A stretch of 64,000 nucleotides of DNA, from positions 23,635,234 to 23,699,233 of the forward strand of contig OX419335.1 in assembly GCA_948470475.1 (NCBI GenBank), in the 5' to 3' direction. Source of the stretch: Galaxea fascicularis (taxonomy: Eukaryota > Cnidaria > Anthozoa > Scleractinia > Euphylliidae). The translations under genes were made by a program, and so were the position numbers. This document shows, piece by piece, positions 44,476 to 57,700 of the stretch. The notes beneath the pieces were generated by a model. It did not search any database and was not told where the DNA came from. It was given only the letters and a program-made list of their open reading frames with translations. Each line of letters opens with the position of its first letter. Within the stretch, counting starts at the first letter, position 1.

Positions 44476-47400
44476 TAATTATGTAGATATCGCGTGAGAA
44501 GTATGGTGACAATAAAATTTACAGAGGAAAAAAATAACGCACAATATAAATATACACCGCTTAGATTAATTTACATTGTTGTTACTTATATAATTGAACT
44601 TGAATCATTTTTATTTTTATAATTTATAAATATTGTAATTTTTTTTATTGCAATTTCTTGTTGTATTTTAATTTTGCAACACTTTGACCCACCCAACTCG
44701 ATTAACTTTGCTACTTGTAGGTGGGTATTGTACTTTAACTTTTATTTGTTAAAATGTTTCAATAAATGTTTGTCTTTTTTTTTTAATCGGAGATTCAATA
44801 TCCGCAATCAACTACATGAGATCCACCAGGACAGCGTAAAACTTGTACCTCTTAGCAATGGAATGCTTGAAGCCTTATAAATGATCTTTATTGGCCTGGG
44901 TAAATGTTAGAAAGTACATTACAATATCATCTGAAGAAGTGAAGGCCAGGAGATAAAAGAAATAAGCTATCAAACATTTGGAGGAGAAAATAGTGAACAA
45001 TTACTCCCAGTTGTTTTCTGAAAAGATTAACGTTTTGCTAGTTTTATTTTCACAGTCAAGCTCTTGGAATACTGATCAATAATCTAATCATTTATTTCAG
45101 AGAGACTTGTTCAGTGAACTTAGTTAAGAATGTAGGGTATTTGCGTAGTTATAAATCCCACCAGTATATATTGCGTAACCTTTTTATTATCGTTGAAGTC
45201 AATTGATGAGCGTTAAAATCATCGTAAAGATCAACCGGAAATTTTAAACGGTGAAGAAGAATAATATTAAGAGAGCAAAATAGACATCTCAATGTCTTGA
45301 AATAAATATTTTCCAGTAATTTTTTTTTAATTAACAAACGATCATCAGCTGAGTTGTCAGTGCGTGGTCGAAAGTGACAATTTGTCCAGTGCTTCCCATT
45401 ATATTGACGATAAGACACACTTACAGAAAACGGCAGATAATATTTCCATAGTTCATGAAATTATTCAGACAAAAAGTGCTTTAACTTTGTGGTGTACAAA
45501 CACTAAACGTAAGGCCTTTTTACGCCATGAGGCACATCATGGTACGCCGTGTGTACCAAACATACAATTTTCGCTGATATCAAACAATTTCTTGAATTAA
45601 ATTCATTTACTTTCTCCATGGGGAGAGTAGACCGTTGTAATATCAGTCAAGTGCACGAGTTAAAGCCCTCAAGCATTTCGTTTCCGTTTATCGTATGGAG
45701 GAGTTCAGGACAGTGATGACATTCACTGCGATACAGAATCTAGTTTGACAAGTTAATGATTATTTTAATTTTCCGTATCTCAGAATATATCCACGCGATG
45801 TTCAGTGAGCCAAAGCAAACGACTTCGATCAAAAATTACCGAGTTGCGCAAGAAAGCACACGATTTGGCTTATGACGAAATGTTTGACTGATATAACGTA
45901 CCCCTCAAAGAATGGAACTGCTACTTTACAAAATAAAAAATATTGAGAAACTGATCTTCACGAGGGAACACGATTGAAAACTATGTTGTCGTATATTTTC
46001 ACATTTTCTTCCGTGACCTGTTATATTAATTTTTGTTGGCCGTCAAACGACCTTCACTTGAAACACGTCATTTCAAAAATATCTCATATACCCCATGACT
46101 CACTGGTAGCTAATACGACAAGTGCTTGTTATCTCAGCTTAAATAAACGACATCAAAGTTGACTCAAACTATATCGTGTGATGGGGAGTCCAGATTACTT
46201 TGATGGAAGTGGGTTTCTAAGTGACCGCCTGCAGGAGGCATCGCAACATAAATTTGTTTTTCAAGTGTTTATATTTCACGTCTGAAAATTACGCAGTTTG
46301 CGGTACGATCGTTTTTCAAATGCTTTCAGAAGTAGCCTATAGGAATAGCCAAAAACGGTCATTAATCTAATGAGAACGAGTGATTCAAAGTGTTCTCACG
46401 CGTATGAAAATAAAAAATGAATGAAAATAAGTAAACAAATACGGCAGACATTTTTGAGCGCTATATAAGGAAGACGTTTACCCCTCAATGTGCAACAGAA
46501 AACAGACTGATGTCGTTAACTTTCAGTCCAATTTTACGCGAGCAGCTCTTCAAAGATTTAGCTGAAAGGTATGAATTCGTATTCCTGTTCAACAGTTGTG
46601 CCACTGTTCCCTTGTATACTAACTGCTACTAGGTTAAGTCCGCCAAAAGCTGAATTGAACAAGACATCGAAACCTATAGAAATCAGTAGTAACAGGGTCA
46701 AGCTTTCAGTTGAAGAACATGACTACATTTTCCCGTCGATGTCTCACATATTTAGGGAATGATCTGATTACAATACAATAAGGAAACTACTTTGTTTTTA
46801 AGTCTAAGATCTTACCATTACGGTTACTGTTATTTAATCAAACTGGGTTTAATTTAGGACTCGTATTTTACTGAGTCATATCAAACAATACAGCTGCATT
46901 TGTACATGTGAGTGTAAGTGAATATTGATATCACGTCTTTATCCGGATCGCCGATATCACTGGGTGAATATCATGGCTTAAAACTAGGAAATGATATTTG
47001 GTCACGACTGAGGTAGCAGCAAACCGCCAGGCAAAAAGGGACAATTTTTCTTTCATTTTTTTTATATCTTTTAAGATGAAAAGTTATTGAATAAAAACGC
47101 TTTGTTTCCAGAAGGGCACTCTGGTCGGAAGCCTAAAAAAAATGGGATCCCTGATTACGAAATTTCTATGCACCATTTTACACAAAAAAGGAGTTTCAGC
47201 TCCTTTGGCAAATGCGTGATTTCCTACAAATAAAATGAATAAAATTTGGGTTTATTTTATGTTATAGAAAAGTGATTAGTATTTTAACTGATTTTCAACC
47301 GATGAAGAGGTCGATTTTGATATTAGGCATGTGCACCACGCCTCACTTCACAAACATTGTTCTTCGCAAATAATATTAAAGGGTGTTTAAAAGTCACGCT

Positions 47401-47527
47401 ATCATAAACGAGGCCTCTCAAATTAGTTTAAAAAAAATAAAAATTATTTTAATTACTGAAGGAAATCCAAATTTTCTTCCAAGCAACGAATGCGAATGAC
47501 TTCGGGGAAATTAATCGGTATCCTCTT

Positions 47528-47650
47528 CTTTTATATAAGAACTTTTTGTATGAGAACGTTGAGGCTGAAATTATCCTAACTTTTAAGAGCATGCTGAGAA
47601 CATACCCATACTGAGAGTCAGTTAAAAACGTCTTCATTGTGCTCATTTTT
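47528..47650. repeat. Dispersed repeat with GAGAACGTTGAGGCTGA core
   Basis: Same order of words as at 2040-2200: AACTTTTTGTATGAGAACGTTG, GCTGAGAACATACCCATACTG, GAGAGTCAGTTAAAAACGTC. Copies differ by many substitutions. Confidence 0.6.
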
Positions 47651-50600
47651 TTAATGACAAGTAAAACCAAGAGTTAGTTGAAGAGCAAACCGCACAAGCA
47701 TGTGATCAGCAACTTGATAACACATCACAGCAAATAACGCACTTTGATCGGTTTTCTGGCTCAGGTCCGCACTGATTTATTGAAATACTGTATTATGTAA
47801 CTTAAGAATGATTAAAACGTTTGCAGGTTCAAATATTAAAGTTTAATATCACAGTTCTCATAAAAAAAGGTGTGTGTTGATAATAAGTTGAATTTATTAC
47901 AAGAATCACTCGTCTCTACACTTGCTGGCCAAGCACTGACAGAGAATCATCTAGTCTTTTTCTTAACGTGAAGGAAACAAATCTACTTTCTTATAATACT
48001 CTGAGCCCAGAAAAGAATTGGAGTAGGGTTCCTGTGCTCCAATCAAACAGCACGTTAATTTCGCTATGCATGAGGCTATTGAACCTAATCACTTATTCAC
48101 GGTAGTAATTACAGCAAAACATTATACAAATCTATTCGATTGGTAAGTTCGTATCACTGACAAAGTTCTTATTAGAAGCCAACAGATAACCTTTGCCTTC
48201 TTCTTCTTCTTTTTGCAACTGGACATGATATGCACTTTATGGAATACAGGCTACCAACACAAATCAATTCAGCGAAGGATAAAAAAAGGAATTACGGTGA
48301 TGGATGATAATGATGTTAGCTGTAATAATGATAATCGCAACATACTAATGAAAACTGAAGGGAATTATTTCTTTAAAGCATACGAAACCTCTTGATTTTT
48401 TCCCTCCCTCCCTTCTCTTGAATTTGAAAATTTCAAATATATAAAAGTGCGTTTAAAATCTCATTATAACATGTTACATACAATGAAGAGCCAGCAGTCT
48501 TTCTGAGGATAGGCGGCCAACTGTTAATCACTGCAAAAAAGTGCATCGTAAGCACCTTTACCGCAGTCGTGACTTCTGAGTTGAAATGAGTAAATACGGA
48601 AAAGGAAGTTAGCTGACACCGATGCACCTGCAGGCAGATGATCTCTAATGATACACTGCTCTAGATAAATTGGTAATAACCTTCAATACGAGCTTAACAA
48701 CTCCTTCATTTATCTTATTTGCTTGATACCAATAATATAGCTGCATGCAACTGTACAGTAGCTTTTAATTATTAACTGTACCTTCAGAGAGATGGAGTAA
48801 TACCATTTTACGGCTAAGAATTTCCGCATTATGAACATGTTTCTTTTGTGAGACGTGAATTGCATAAGGTGCAGTGTTTGAACATGAAAAGTCTTGAATG
48901 AAATGTGCGAAATGATTCATCTTCTCCATGTATCTTTGTTTCCGAAACATGTATTTGAATGCAACTAAGCATTATTGGAAAAATTCCTTAAATCCTTTGC
49001 AGGCTCTACTCCTTTAGACAATTAGTTTGTAGATGATTAAAGGTTCAGGGGGATGCTTCTGAAGCAGCGATCATCTCTTTTTACACGCACAGGAGCTGAT
49101 AAGTCTTACCGGAGAATATAAATTTGGGCATGAAATATTTTAGGGGCCTACATTTATCTAAGTTCAGTCCTAAAGGTTTTCTTTTAATCATAATATTGGC
49201 ATAATGTTTTCCATCTAATATCGATTCGAAGCCAACAGACTAGACAATGCATAGCAATATTGCACAAGAGTTTGCTTTCTAATTGTTGCCTTCAATACAG
49301 TTCAATCGCGATAATGAGGATAGCCATTTTTTTTCCAAACCCCGGCCGAGTGAACTAATCTTCAGCACAAGTGCAGATTTGAGACATTTTATGTCGACCC
49401 ATCCCTGTCAGTTTGCGTCCACTTTGTCCATTTTGGCCTTGGTGTTCTCATGACTAGCCAAGTATATGCCAAAACCCATCAAATTTAATTATTACATGGT
49501 TGCATTAAAGACACGGAAGGCTTGGTGAAAAAAAAAAAGCAAACGGATTTCCATTCCAAAATTAAGAAAGTGCGCATGTTTTTTTACTTCTGAAACAAAA
49601 ACCGATAGGCTATGCAAAAAGGTTCATGGTTTCTTATCGTAAAAGGACATTAAGCTCAAAATATCATTATCGTTTTAGCTCGGAGCACTTGTGTTGTGAA
49701 AAAAAAAAGCCGCGCGGGCCACTTCATTGATGCTAGGGAACTCGAACCTTGTTCAAAATCGGCAATAACCCAAGTAAAGGTCTTGTCTTACTTGAAGGAC
49801 ATTGTAGAACGCTTTGACCAGCTCAAATCTAGTGCCATTTTGGCATTAATTAAAATTCGCTTGGATTAGTTAGCTGGTGCGGTATCACCTTTTTTTCATC
49901 TCTAAAGCAATAAAGTCATTTTATTTTTTGCCTGTCGCCTTGCATTAAACAAAAGGGATCGATCTTCTTCGATAAGTCTATCCTTTCAGTTTCCTGGTAA
50001 ATTAAATTTGAATCTCTCTCATAAACAAATATTACTGCGAACATTACAATACGGCCATGTCGAATAACGAAGAGAAACGAAAAATAATTTTCGAGGGTAT
50101 GATTTCGGAAATGTCTATTATCTCGATGTAGACTACTAATGAGGAATACTAAACAAGCCGTTTCTCAGTATTACTGCCTCTGGACAACTAAAATATCTTG
50201 GATGGAAACATTGCTTCTGGGAGAGCGATACATTCACTCAACGAAAGATGTTGTCAGCAGGTTACGGCGTCTATATGAATGTTTCATTTTGAAAATTTCC
50301 TTGATCGGAGATAAGGATATCGTGTCACGTTCCTTGTGTGCACCTGTTCGACCGAATGATTGTGTTCCTGTTGTCTCTGAACTCTTCCGACAATTTGGAC
50401 TCGTGCCGTTTAAATTATCTAACTCCTCCCTCTTGTCAGTCGGTTTGCTTCGCGGTAATAAGCTTCAACTGCCAAAGGCTTTCCCTACAAAGCTCATTTG
50501 AATGATAATAAAAAAAAGACTTAAATAAAGGCAAGGCGTTGGCGAAAGTCAGTCTGATTCAAGAAGCTGGTGAAACAAGAAAGCGCTGTTAAGGTTAGCG

Positions 50601-51963
50601 TCCACTAATTCTGTGTTAACGCTATTTCAGTTCAAGTTCATTTAATTTACCAAGATAGTGTTTAAGGAACAGAGTTCGAAAAGGAAAAGGAAATAACTAT
50701 GATAAGTGATCCGCGCTTCTTAGCTTATGTGTGTTCTACGAAAAAGAAATCAGTGCATTTTACTTCCACAGGCTCAAATCGTCATCGCACCAACATTCGT
50801 TTAATGGGAATGATCTCCATAAAATCTCATTTTCCAATCTGGATTTCAAATGAAACTAAGGAGCTGGTCAAGAAGGATTAAAACACGCACTACGTGGAGA
50901 TTTATTTCCTGTTCCTAGTAGAAGTAAAGGGGAATTCACAAAATGATCTGCTTTTCAGAATTACGCATAAAACAATTTCCATCAGCATAAACGAGAAATC
51001 TGTTTGCAAAGTCTTCACTCTATTTAGCGATTAACTTGCAGTAATGAAACTGCCGAAAATCAATATAACAATTTTTTCCATTTAAATTTAGCTCTTAATG
51101 CAATTTACGAAAATTTAAATAAAAAAGCTGAGGTCAATCTGTTTTGACTTGTTTGAACATTAAACCAAAATGTGTAGATTTGTCTTTCCTCTTTCCTTTA
51201 ATAACGAATTCAACGCGATTATGAATTTAGCTATAAAATATGCAACATGCGATGCTTGTGTAGGAGACCAGCTCGACGATTTTGTATCATTTAGTTTGGC
51301 AGCTGACATTTCTGAACTTGAGGCTCAATATAAAAGTCGATGAGAAAGCACCCGTTTTTTCCCTCTCCTTTCTCTCCGAAATTTCGGAATATACCGCCTG
51401 GAAATCTCGCGTCTTTATAACAGCGGGGATTCAGATTCCGTGGTGAACTAATCTGAATCATAACAAGGCTTGCAGTCGGTCGTCAAATGAATCAAGACAC
51501 AATATAAACTGACACCCTGGAGTAAACTTTTCAGCAAATCCTACAATGTTCACTTTTTGTTCTGGCATCAGGCTTTTCTCCCTGGGGCAAAATTATAAAC
51601 AAAACCGAACAATATCCTTCCATGTTCCCTTCTGGGCAATGAAAGAAATCAATCTCACATTCAAATTTTCGGTCACGTGAACATGGATAAAACTAGAGTT
51701 TCCTTGTGAATGAAAAAACTGTCTTGAATAGACACAATCACAAACTCCTCCCTACCCTCCCTAAGAATGAAGGGTAATCAAGGTTTTTTGTTTTGTCTGA
51801 ATCACTCAGTTTCATCAAGTTCGTGGCATAGCAGGCGGAAAGACAAGAACGCTAAAAAATGTCATAAAACAGACATTTCTGACAATATTGCCTTCATCAC
51901 ATGGTTTTAATGACCGCCATGCACAACAACATGAGGGACTCCAACTGAGTCTTGAACAACCGA

Positions 51964-51966
<3 letters not shown>

Positions 51967-52004
<38 letters not shown>
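51967..52004. repeat. (AAT)n microsatellite
   Basis: About 12 units. A compound AAT then AAC run lies at about 52210-52249. Confidence 0.9.
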
Positions 52005-52209
52005 TGGTATCCAATAAACGCTTCGTAATTCTGCAGTTCATGTTAAAAGTATCCATGCATAAAACTTTCGAAAACGTTGATCAATAACACATACAAAAAT
52101 TACAAATCTTTAAAATTGTAATGATAAAAAATTATTTACGAATTAAAAAAAAGACCAGTAACTTGAATTAAAAAAAGAGCAATCTAGTGTTTAGGAATTA
52201 AAATAATTA

Positions 52210-52249
52210 TAATAATAATAATAACAACAACAACAACAACAACAACAAT
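52210..52249. repeat. Compound (AAT)n-(AAC)n microsatellite
   Basis: Short AAT run passing into eight or so AAC units. Confidence 0.85.
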
Positions 52250-54559
52250 GGCAATAATTTACGCACGATTTCAATACAATTGTCCTTGGCACTTTACAAA
52301 ACCAAAATATATAAAGAATTAATTTCATAATTCTTCCGACAATTTTCCTCTGAAGAACATTAGTGAGTTGTTTCCAAATCTTACCCGTGTCATTGCAAAC
52401 TTAGTTTATCAATATTCATAAAAACCAAGAAAACCGGGTCACCAAATACAGGCCAAATGTTTAAAGGTACAAACGAAATTCACTGCGACGTCTAGGCGGT
52501 CACTGTTTTAAAAATCAAAATCAAGTCTGGAAGAAGAGGCCATCGCCTGCATTTGTCAAAAAATTATTGGCGCCTTCGCGGAGGCTATCTGATTTTTTTT
52601 GTGAGACCTTTATTAATAAACCGTTCGCATCCTTTGATTTGCATGTTCAGGATAAGTTTCGACAAGCCGAGGTTCGTGCACAAGCCTTTAATATCGTTTG
52701 AGACTGTCAATGCATCTCTTGTGTTAGACGACTGTATGACTTATATGCCAATTTGACCTAGAGACAAGGGCCTTCAAGATTAATGAATGTTGCTAAAAAT
52801 ATAAATGCAGTGAATTAAGGTGATAAGCTTGACGATAAGGCCTGAGTTGATCACGTATATGGCCCACCGTAACAGTAAAGGTTGAATATCTGCATATTTA
52901 AGACAGCTTTTCCTGAGCGCTCAGAAGTATAGTCAGAGTTTAGTCACTTTCTAAAGCAACTCAGCTAATGTTTCATTGACAATCCGGGTGTAAAAGTTTG
53001 GGATTTCAGTACGGCGGCGCTTGCTTTCCTAGATACAACTATGACCAATGCAACCCAAGCTGATTTCGCTGCTTTTTATACGTTTTCCTGAGGTGATCAG
53101 AAGTTGAATAATTTCATCTTGCGCAGAATTATAAAATATCGACAGTCTAAGTCTCAGTGATCATAAGTGCAATAAATTCAGTTATCATATTACGGTGTTC
53201 ACATCTCGAGAACTTCCAGACTGAAAAAAAACCCAGGCGAACACAGTTAGAATCCCGCTTCATCGATCTTTGTTCATCATCGCGCAACCAACTCAGGAGT
53301 GTTACGGGGCACTAAGCTGTACTACTGAACTGTGAAAGATTACAGATGTCAATTTGAACAGATCGCACGTAACCAATGCTACCATTTTTTGCCTTGACCT
53401 TAAGAATACCACGGATCTTGTGTGGTTCGTTGATCTTCTATGGCCCTTATCAACTAATGAGACCAAATCTTATAAAACGACTTGAATTGCATGCCACGCT
53501 AGGGCAAGGCCAGGGAAGTTACGACCAGTTACTATAAACCAATCATGAATGTTGTCGTAAATCTAATAATGCGTTTACTGATACCTGTCCACGATTAGGC
53601 TACCTCCCAACTGTTGACAAATAAGCTACGTGTTAAATAAACTTATCTAGATGCCGTTCTAAGAGCGCAGACTGCCATTATGCTCTGAATTTACGATACG
53701 GCTTCTTAACTAATCCAATTTTGCTGTCTAGAATCCTGGTACCACCCTCATACCTCCGAAAACGTTTTGCCTTAAGTCGGGTTATCTTGTTACATACATA
53801 CGTTTCCCAGTTCTTTAAACCTCCCTTTTCATGTCAGTAATGAGCCAAGTTTATGGATGGACAGGTAAAAAGTTACAAGCAACCAAAGAAATTCGGCAGC
53901 TTGCACGCCTGACAAATCGTTTTCATTCCCGTAAAACTACTTAGTTTTTGGCTAAATAGTAATAGCACTGGCGGTCTGCCCGGCTCTGTGTATCTCGTGA
54001 TCGGACGAATTGAGCCCCGAGACGACGGTTTATGTTGAGAGTTTATGATATGAATGTTGCCTTTCTTCGACCTGACTTCATCAAAAAGACAATACTGTAC
54101 TTCTGTCTCAAATTTGACCCCGATGCAGAATATATCTTGGCATGCCTGAAATTGCGTTAGAATGTGAAAGCGAAACGGTCAATGAAAAGCATATAACAGG
54201 AAGCTGCTGCAAAACAGCTTACGAAAACTTACCAAAAGTATGAAAATGTTGATCGTGATCTGGAAACCAACAGTGATTGTTTTGGAAATTAAATGAGCCA
54301 TGCGAATTGAGTTATATAATGATACCCGCAGTGTATATGTTTCCTCTGATTCTTCATGATTGAGTGTTTTGGTGTTCATGTGGAATCTTTATGGACCATT
54401 TTAACGAGGACTCGGACAGATCTAAAAACGCCGCTAATTGAATTAATGCGTATATATACAAGAAAGACAGAGTCTTTAAAGTTACCGGGCCAGACTGAGA
54501 CAAAGCAACTTTATATTCCTAGCAGACAGAGAATTTGGTGTGTACCCCTACTGCTCGGG

Positions 54560-54745
54560 TACCTTGATTCGAATTCTGTAAACAATAGTTGCCTAACTGG
54601 GTTTGCACCCAATAATGACAACGACCCGGAGAGAAACCTCTCCGAGGGAACCAACAAACTCAGCCCACTTGTGACGCCCTGTCCGGGAATCGAACTCGGG
54701 ACACAGTAGTGGAAGGCGAGCGCTGTCACCACTGCGCCAACCCCA
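54560..54745 (-). mobile_element. tRNA-derived SINE of a second family
   Basis: The minus-strand head (about 54744-54678) has an A-box-like TGGCGCAGTGGTGACAG and a B-box-like GAGTTCGATTCCCGG, with GCCTTCCAC resembling a tRNA-Gly anticodon region. The body carries GCTGAGTTTGTTGGTTC and GAGAGGTTTCTCTCCGGGT, which I recall as a widely shared SINE core (possibly the Nin domain; not checked). The 3' limit is approximate. Confidence 0.7.
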
Positions 54746-57700
54746 ATAACAGTTATGACGGTGAGAACACTCAACATAATTACATAATTCTAATTGGTCG
54801 AGAGTAATCCTCCCAAAATTGTAATCCGTGTGCCATAGCGACGGCTCGTGAGCATAAGTCTAGCATAATCAAACGTGGCAAATTTGAGGGTGAAATCGGA
54901 CGAAAAGACGCTGAACTGAAGTGACGATTCTTTGCAGAACGAAATTAGTCGAATATACGATCAATAGAAAATTGCATGACCCCTTACAATTCGTAGTTTA
55001 GAGGACGATAAGTTTAAAAATAGCCGACAACATTATCGCACAACTTCAAGTACACGTGATTTTGAAAGTTCTCAAATTGCAACAAAAAAATTCAGAACAA
55101 ACCTCCGTTCCACATACACTGCATATGGCCCTTCTTATCAAAAGAAAACACAAGTGTGATCGCTAGATATCACAAACAAAGCGAGGTCAAATGTCGAGTT
55201 TCTGGCCGTCTGGCAAGGCTTTCCGATTCAGGATTGCAAAAATTCTGCATCGTTAGTTGTTGATTGTTACCATTAGCATTGGTTTTAGGCATCTGCTGAA
55301 AATATATCGTTCCTCTCTACATACCAGCGCTGTTAAATGTTGTTTTAGATGGGAAATTTAAAATACTAGCAAACATTCTGCTAATGCCAGCGGTCGTATG
55401 ACACATTGAAGCCTTAGGAAACACTACACGCTAGATGTTTTGCCTACAATCCTTAAAAAAACGTAGTGTAGTTGTAAGTATTAAAGAGCACCGGTGTTAT
55501 TGTACAAAACATCTCGATCTTTTTGTTTATTATCCTCGCAAAGACGTCAAGTTTGAAATTAAACCGAAGAAACTGAGAAAGGTCAAACGAGCTTACCTAG
55601 CTGTTTTTACTCATTCTGTACTCCTTTTCAAATATTCTAAGGAAACATCCGTCCTAAAGTCAGTCAAACAAGTCAGCTATGGTTATGCAGCGATGTTTTT
55701 TAGGTCTAGAGTTTTAGCTGACGTTTTGCGATAGCGATTTCTGTCAAACATCTGTTGTGAAACGTCATGCCGGCGACGAGAGAATGAGTGTAAACTGCCG
55801 TCAATACCAAGCATGACACTGTCATTAATGAACAACAGAGTGAAGCAGTCATAACCAACCCCATATCGTGACTTACACGGTGCCGTGGTGTTAATTGCCT
55901 TAGGAAATCGTTGAATGGATACCCAGTTCATTTAACTCTGAAGTTGTCGACGGATCAGACACGAACACAGCTTGGAACACATGAAGCTAAATGAAGGTAC
56001 TTTTGACGAGCAAATTAGAGTAAATATTATCTTAATGTTCCAGTTGACAGTTATGTAAACTGTAGCCTTACACTTTTTACTGCATGTTCCGCGAAATTAC
56101 CTCGTCTGCGAACACTGAGGTCAAAAGCGGGACGTTTTCCGTGTGTTAGACGTTTTCGGTGGAAAACAGTTTTGATGGACTTGATCGCTCTTTATTTGCA
56201 AAGCGTTTTTGTGTTATTTACTGGTAATGTTTAAATTCAATTCTTCAACTATCAGTTCGAAGCAAATTTTCTGTTTGCTTCTCGATAGAAGATACCCAGA
56301 ATTAGCCAATACGGGGAGTTTGTTCTGTTTACTCAATGCCTAACTTAGATTGTCTAATATTCAAAACGAATGAAAAGCCATGCTTATTGTGTCATTAAGT
56401 GAACATTTATTCATATGTCAACCATTGTGTACCGTTCCGACTAAGGAACAGACATACACTTTAAGTCCGTACTAAACATCTTGTAAATTGATTTCTCCGC
56501 TCCTAACTTCTATTGATGAAATGCCATTGTTTGAGCAAAGAAGTGAAAGTATTTCCCTGTAACTCATTTCATTTGGTGCTTTTTCGGCCTTCAATATGGT
56601 TCAAAATCCTACTCTAAAATGGAGAAAAGAAATTTAAAACTTTTATTAGTCGCTTCTCCCTTCTTGTGCGCATTCTCACCTTCACATTTAGCCCAGCTGC
56701 GTGGCTGGCGTGCGAACGGCGAAGGGGAGCGGAAAAGGGAATTTTTGGAACGTGAATGTGAATTTCACCTTGGGCAATGCATCTTTTGTAAACCGTGTAC
56801 GACCTTAACATTTTTTAAACGTTTCTGAAGAATAAAATTTTTACTTAATCCAGTGATCACGTGCACAATACTAGTAAGAATTTAATCGAGAAATTCGCTG
56901 GCTGATGGCACGGCTGCAAGTAAAAAGTAATTTTATCAGTCTTTATATCTAAAGTTCTATGACCTCTTACAAAAAACCACAATTTAAAGAAAACCTAGTA
57001 AATGATGAGAATGTGATCTACACAGGAGAGTATGACGGGCCCATTCAGTTTCGTTCCGCTTTGAGGCTCTGCCAAATGAGATAACAATCTAACGCCAGCG
57101 AAAGCTTTGAGCTCGTGCACGCACGTTTATTGTTGACACAAATACGACCTCTATACCATTTATAGTTGGTTTGAAATGCATTCACACGTTACATACTAGG
57201 ATGAGTTACACACGCTGCTTATTATAATTAGGGTCTATAGCCACGGTTTCTCCAGGTGCATAACTTAGTCGAACCAGTTGCATGAAAACGTTGGTTCATC
57301 TTTATCTATAAATCCCTAAAACATAGTTTAACTTTGACTCATTTCCATTTCATAACCAAATCCGGTCAGCTGAGCGTGTCAGGGTGGTGGTCTCATCCTA
57401 ATTTTGAAAATTCGTTAAAAAAAAAAACACGTGTCATAGCTGTGTACGTTGATGTACCGCGTTTTGGCTCTCAAATCACTGTTAGCCAATACAAGTGACC
57501 CTGATTGAACACTAATAAAAGCAAGAATACTTGACGGGAGCAACTGCAAGATAAAATGCCACTTCATGGTTCTCAAGAAGCGAGCATTTGCACGTTCAGC
57601 GTGACGTATGTCCCGCGATCGTCCCCCTCAAACCACAGGATTTTCTCACTTAGGAATCAATTTTTCGGTGAAAGTAGTTCCGTTTGCCATAAATGACGCA

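Larger units (their letters stand above)
44476..54559. other. Gene-poor stretch
   Basis: No supported exon in 10 kb. Contains the dispersed repeat near 47528-47650 and trinucleotide runs near 51967 and 52210. Open stretches of up to 120 codons (for example 50139-50501) have no signal peptide, splice support or recognisable motif. Confidence 0.45.

Noticed and set aside
50139..50501. Plus-strand open frame of 120 codons
   Set aside because: No recognisable domain or splice context; several such frames are expected by chance in 64 kb.
54678..54744. Functional tRNA-Gly gene
   Set aside because: The A and B boxes are recognisable but the fold is degraded and a SINE body follows.
56619..56828. 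Small secreted Cys-containing peptide with a nearby AATAAA
   Set aside because: The signal-like start is attractive, but the GC-rich middle (CAGCTGCGTGGCTGGCGTGC) looks like repeat DNA and both strands are open there.
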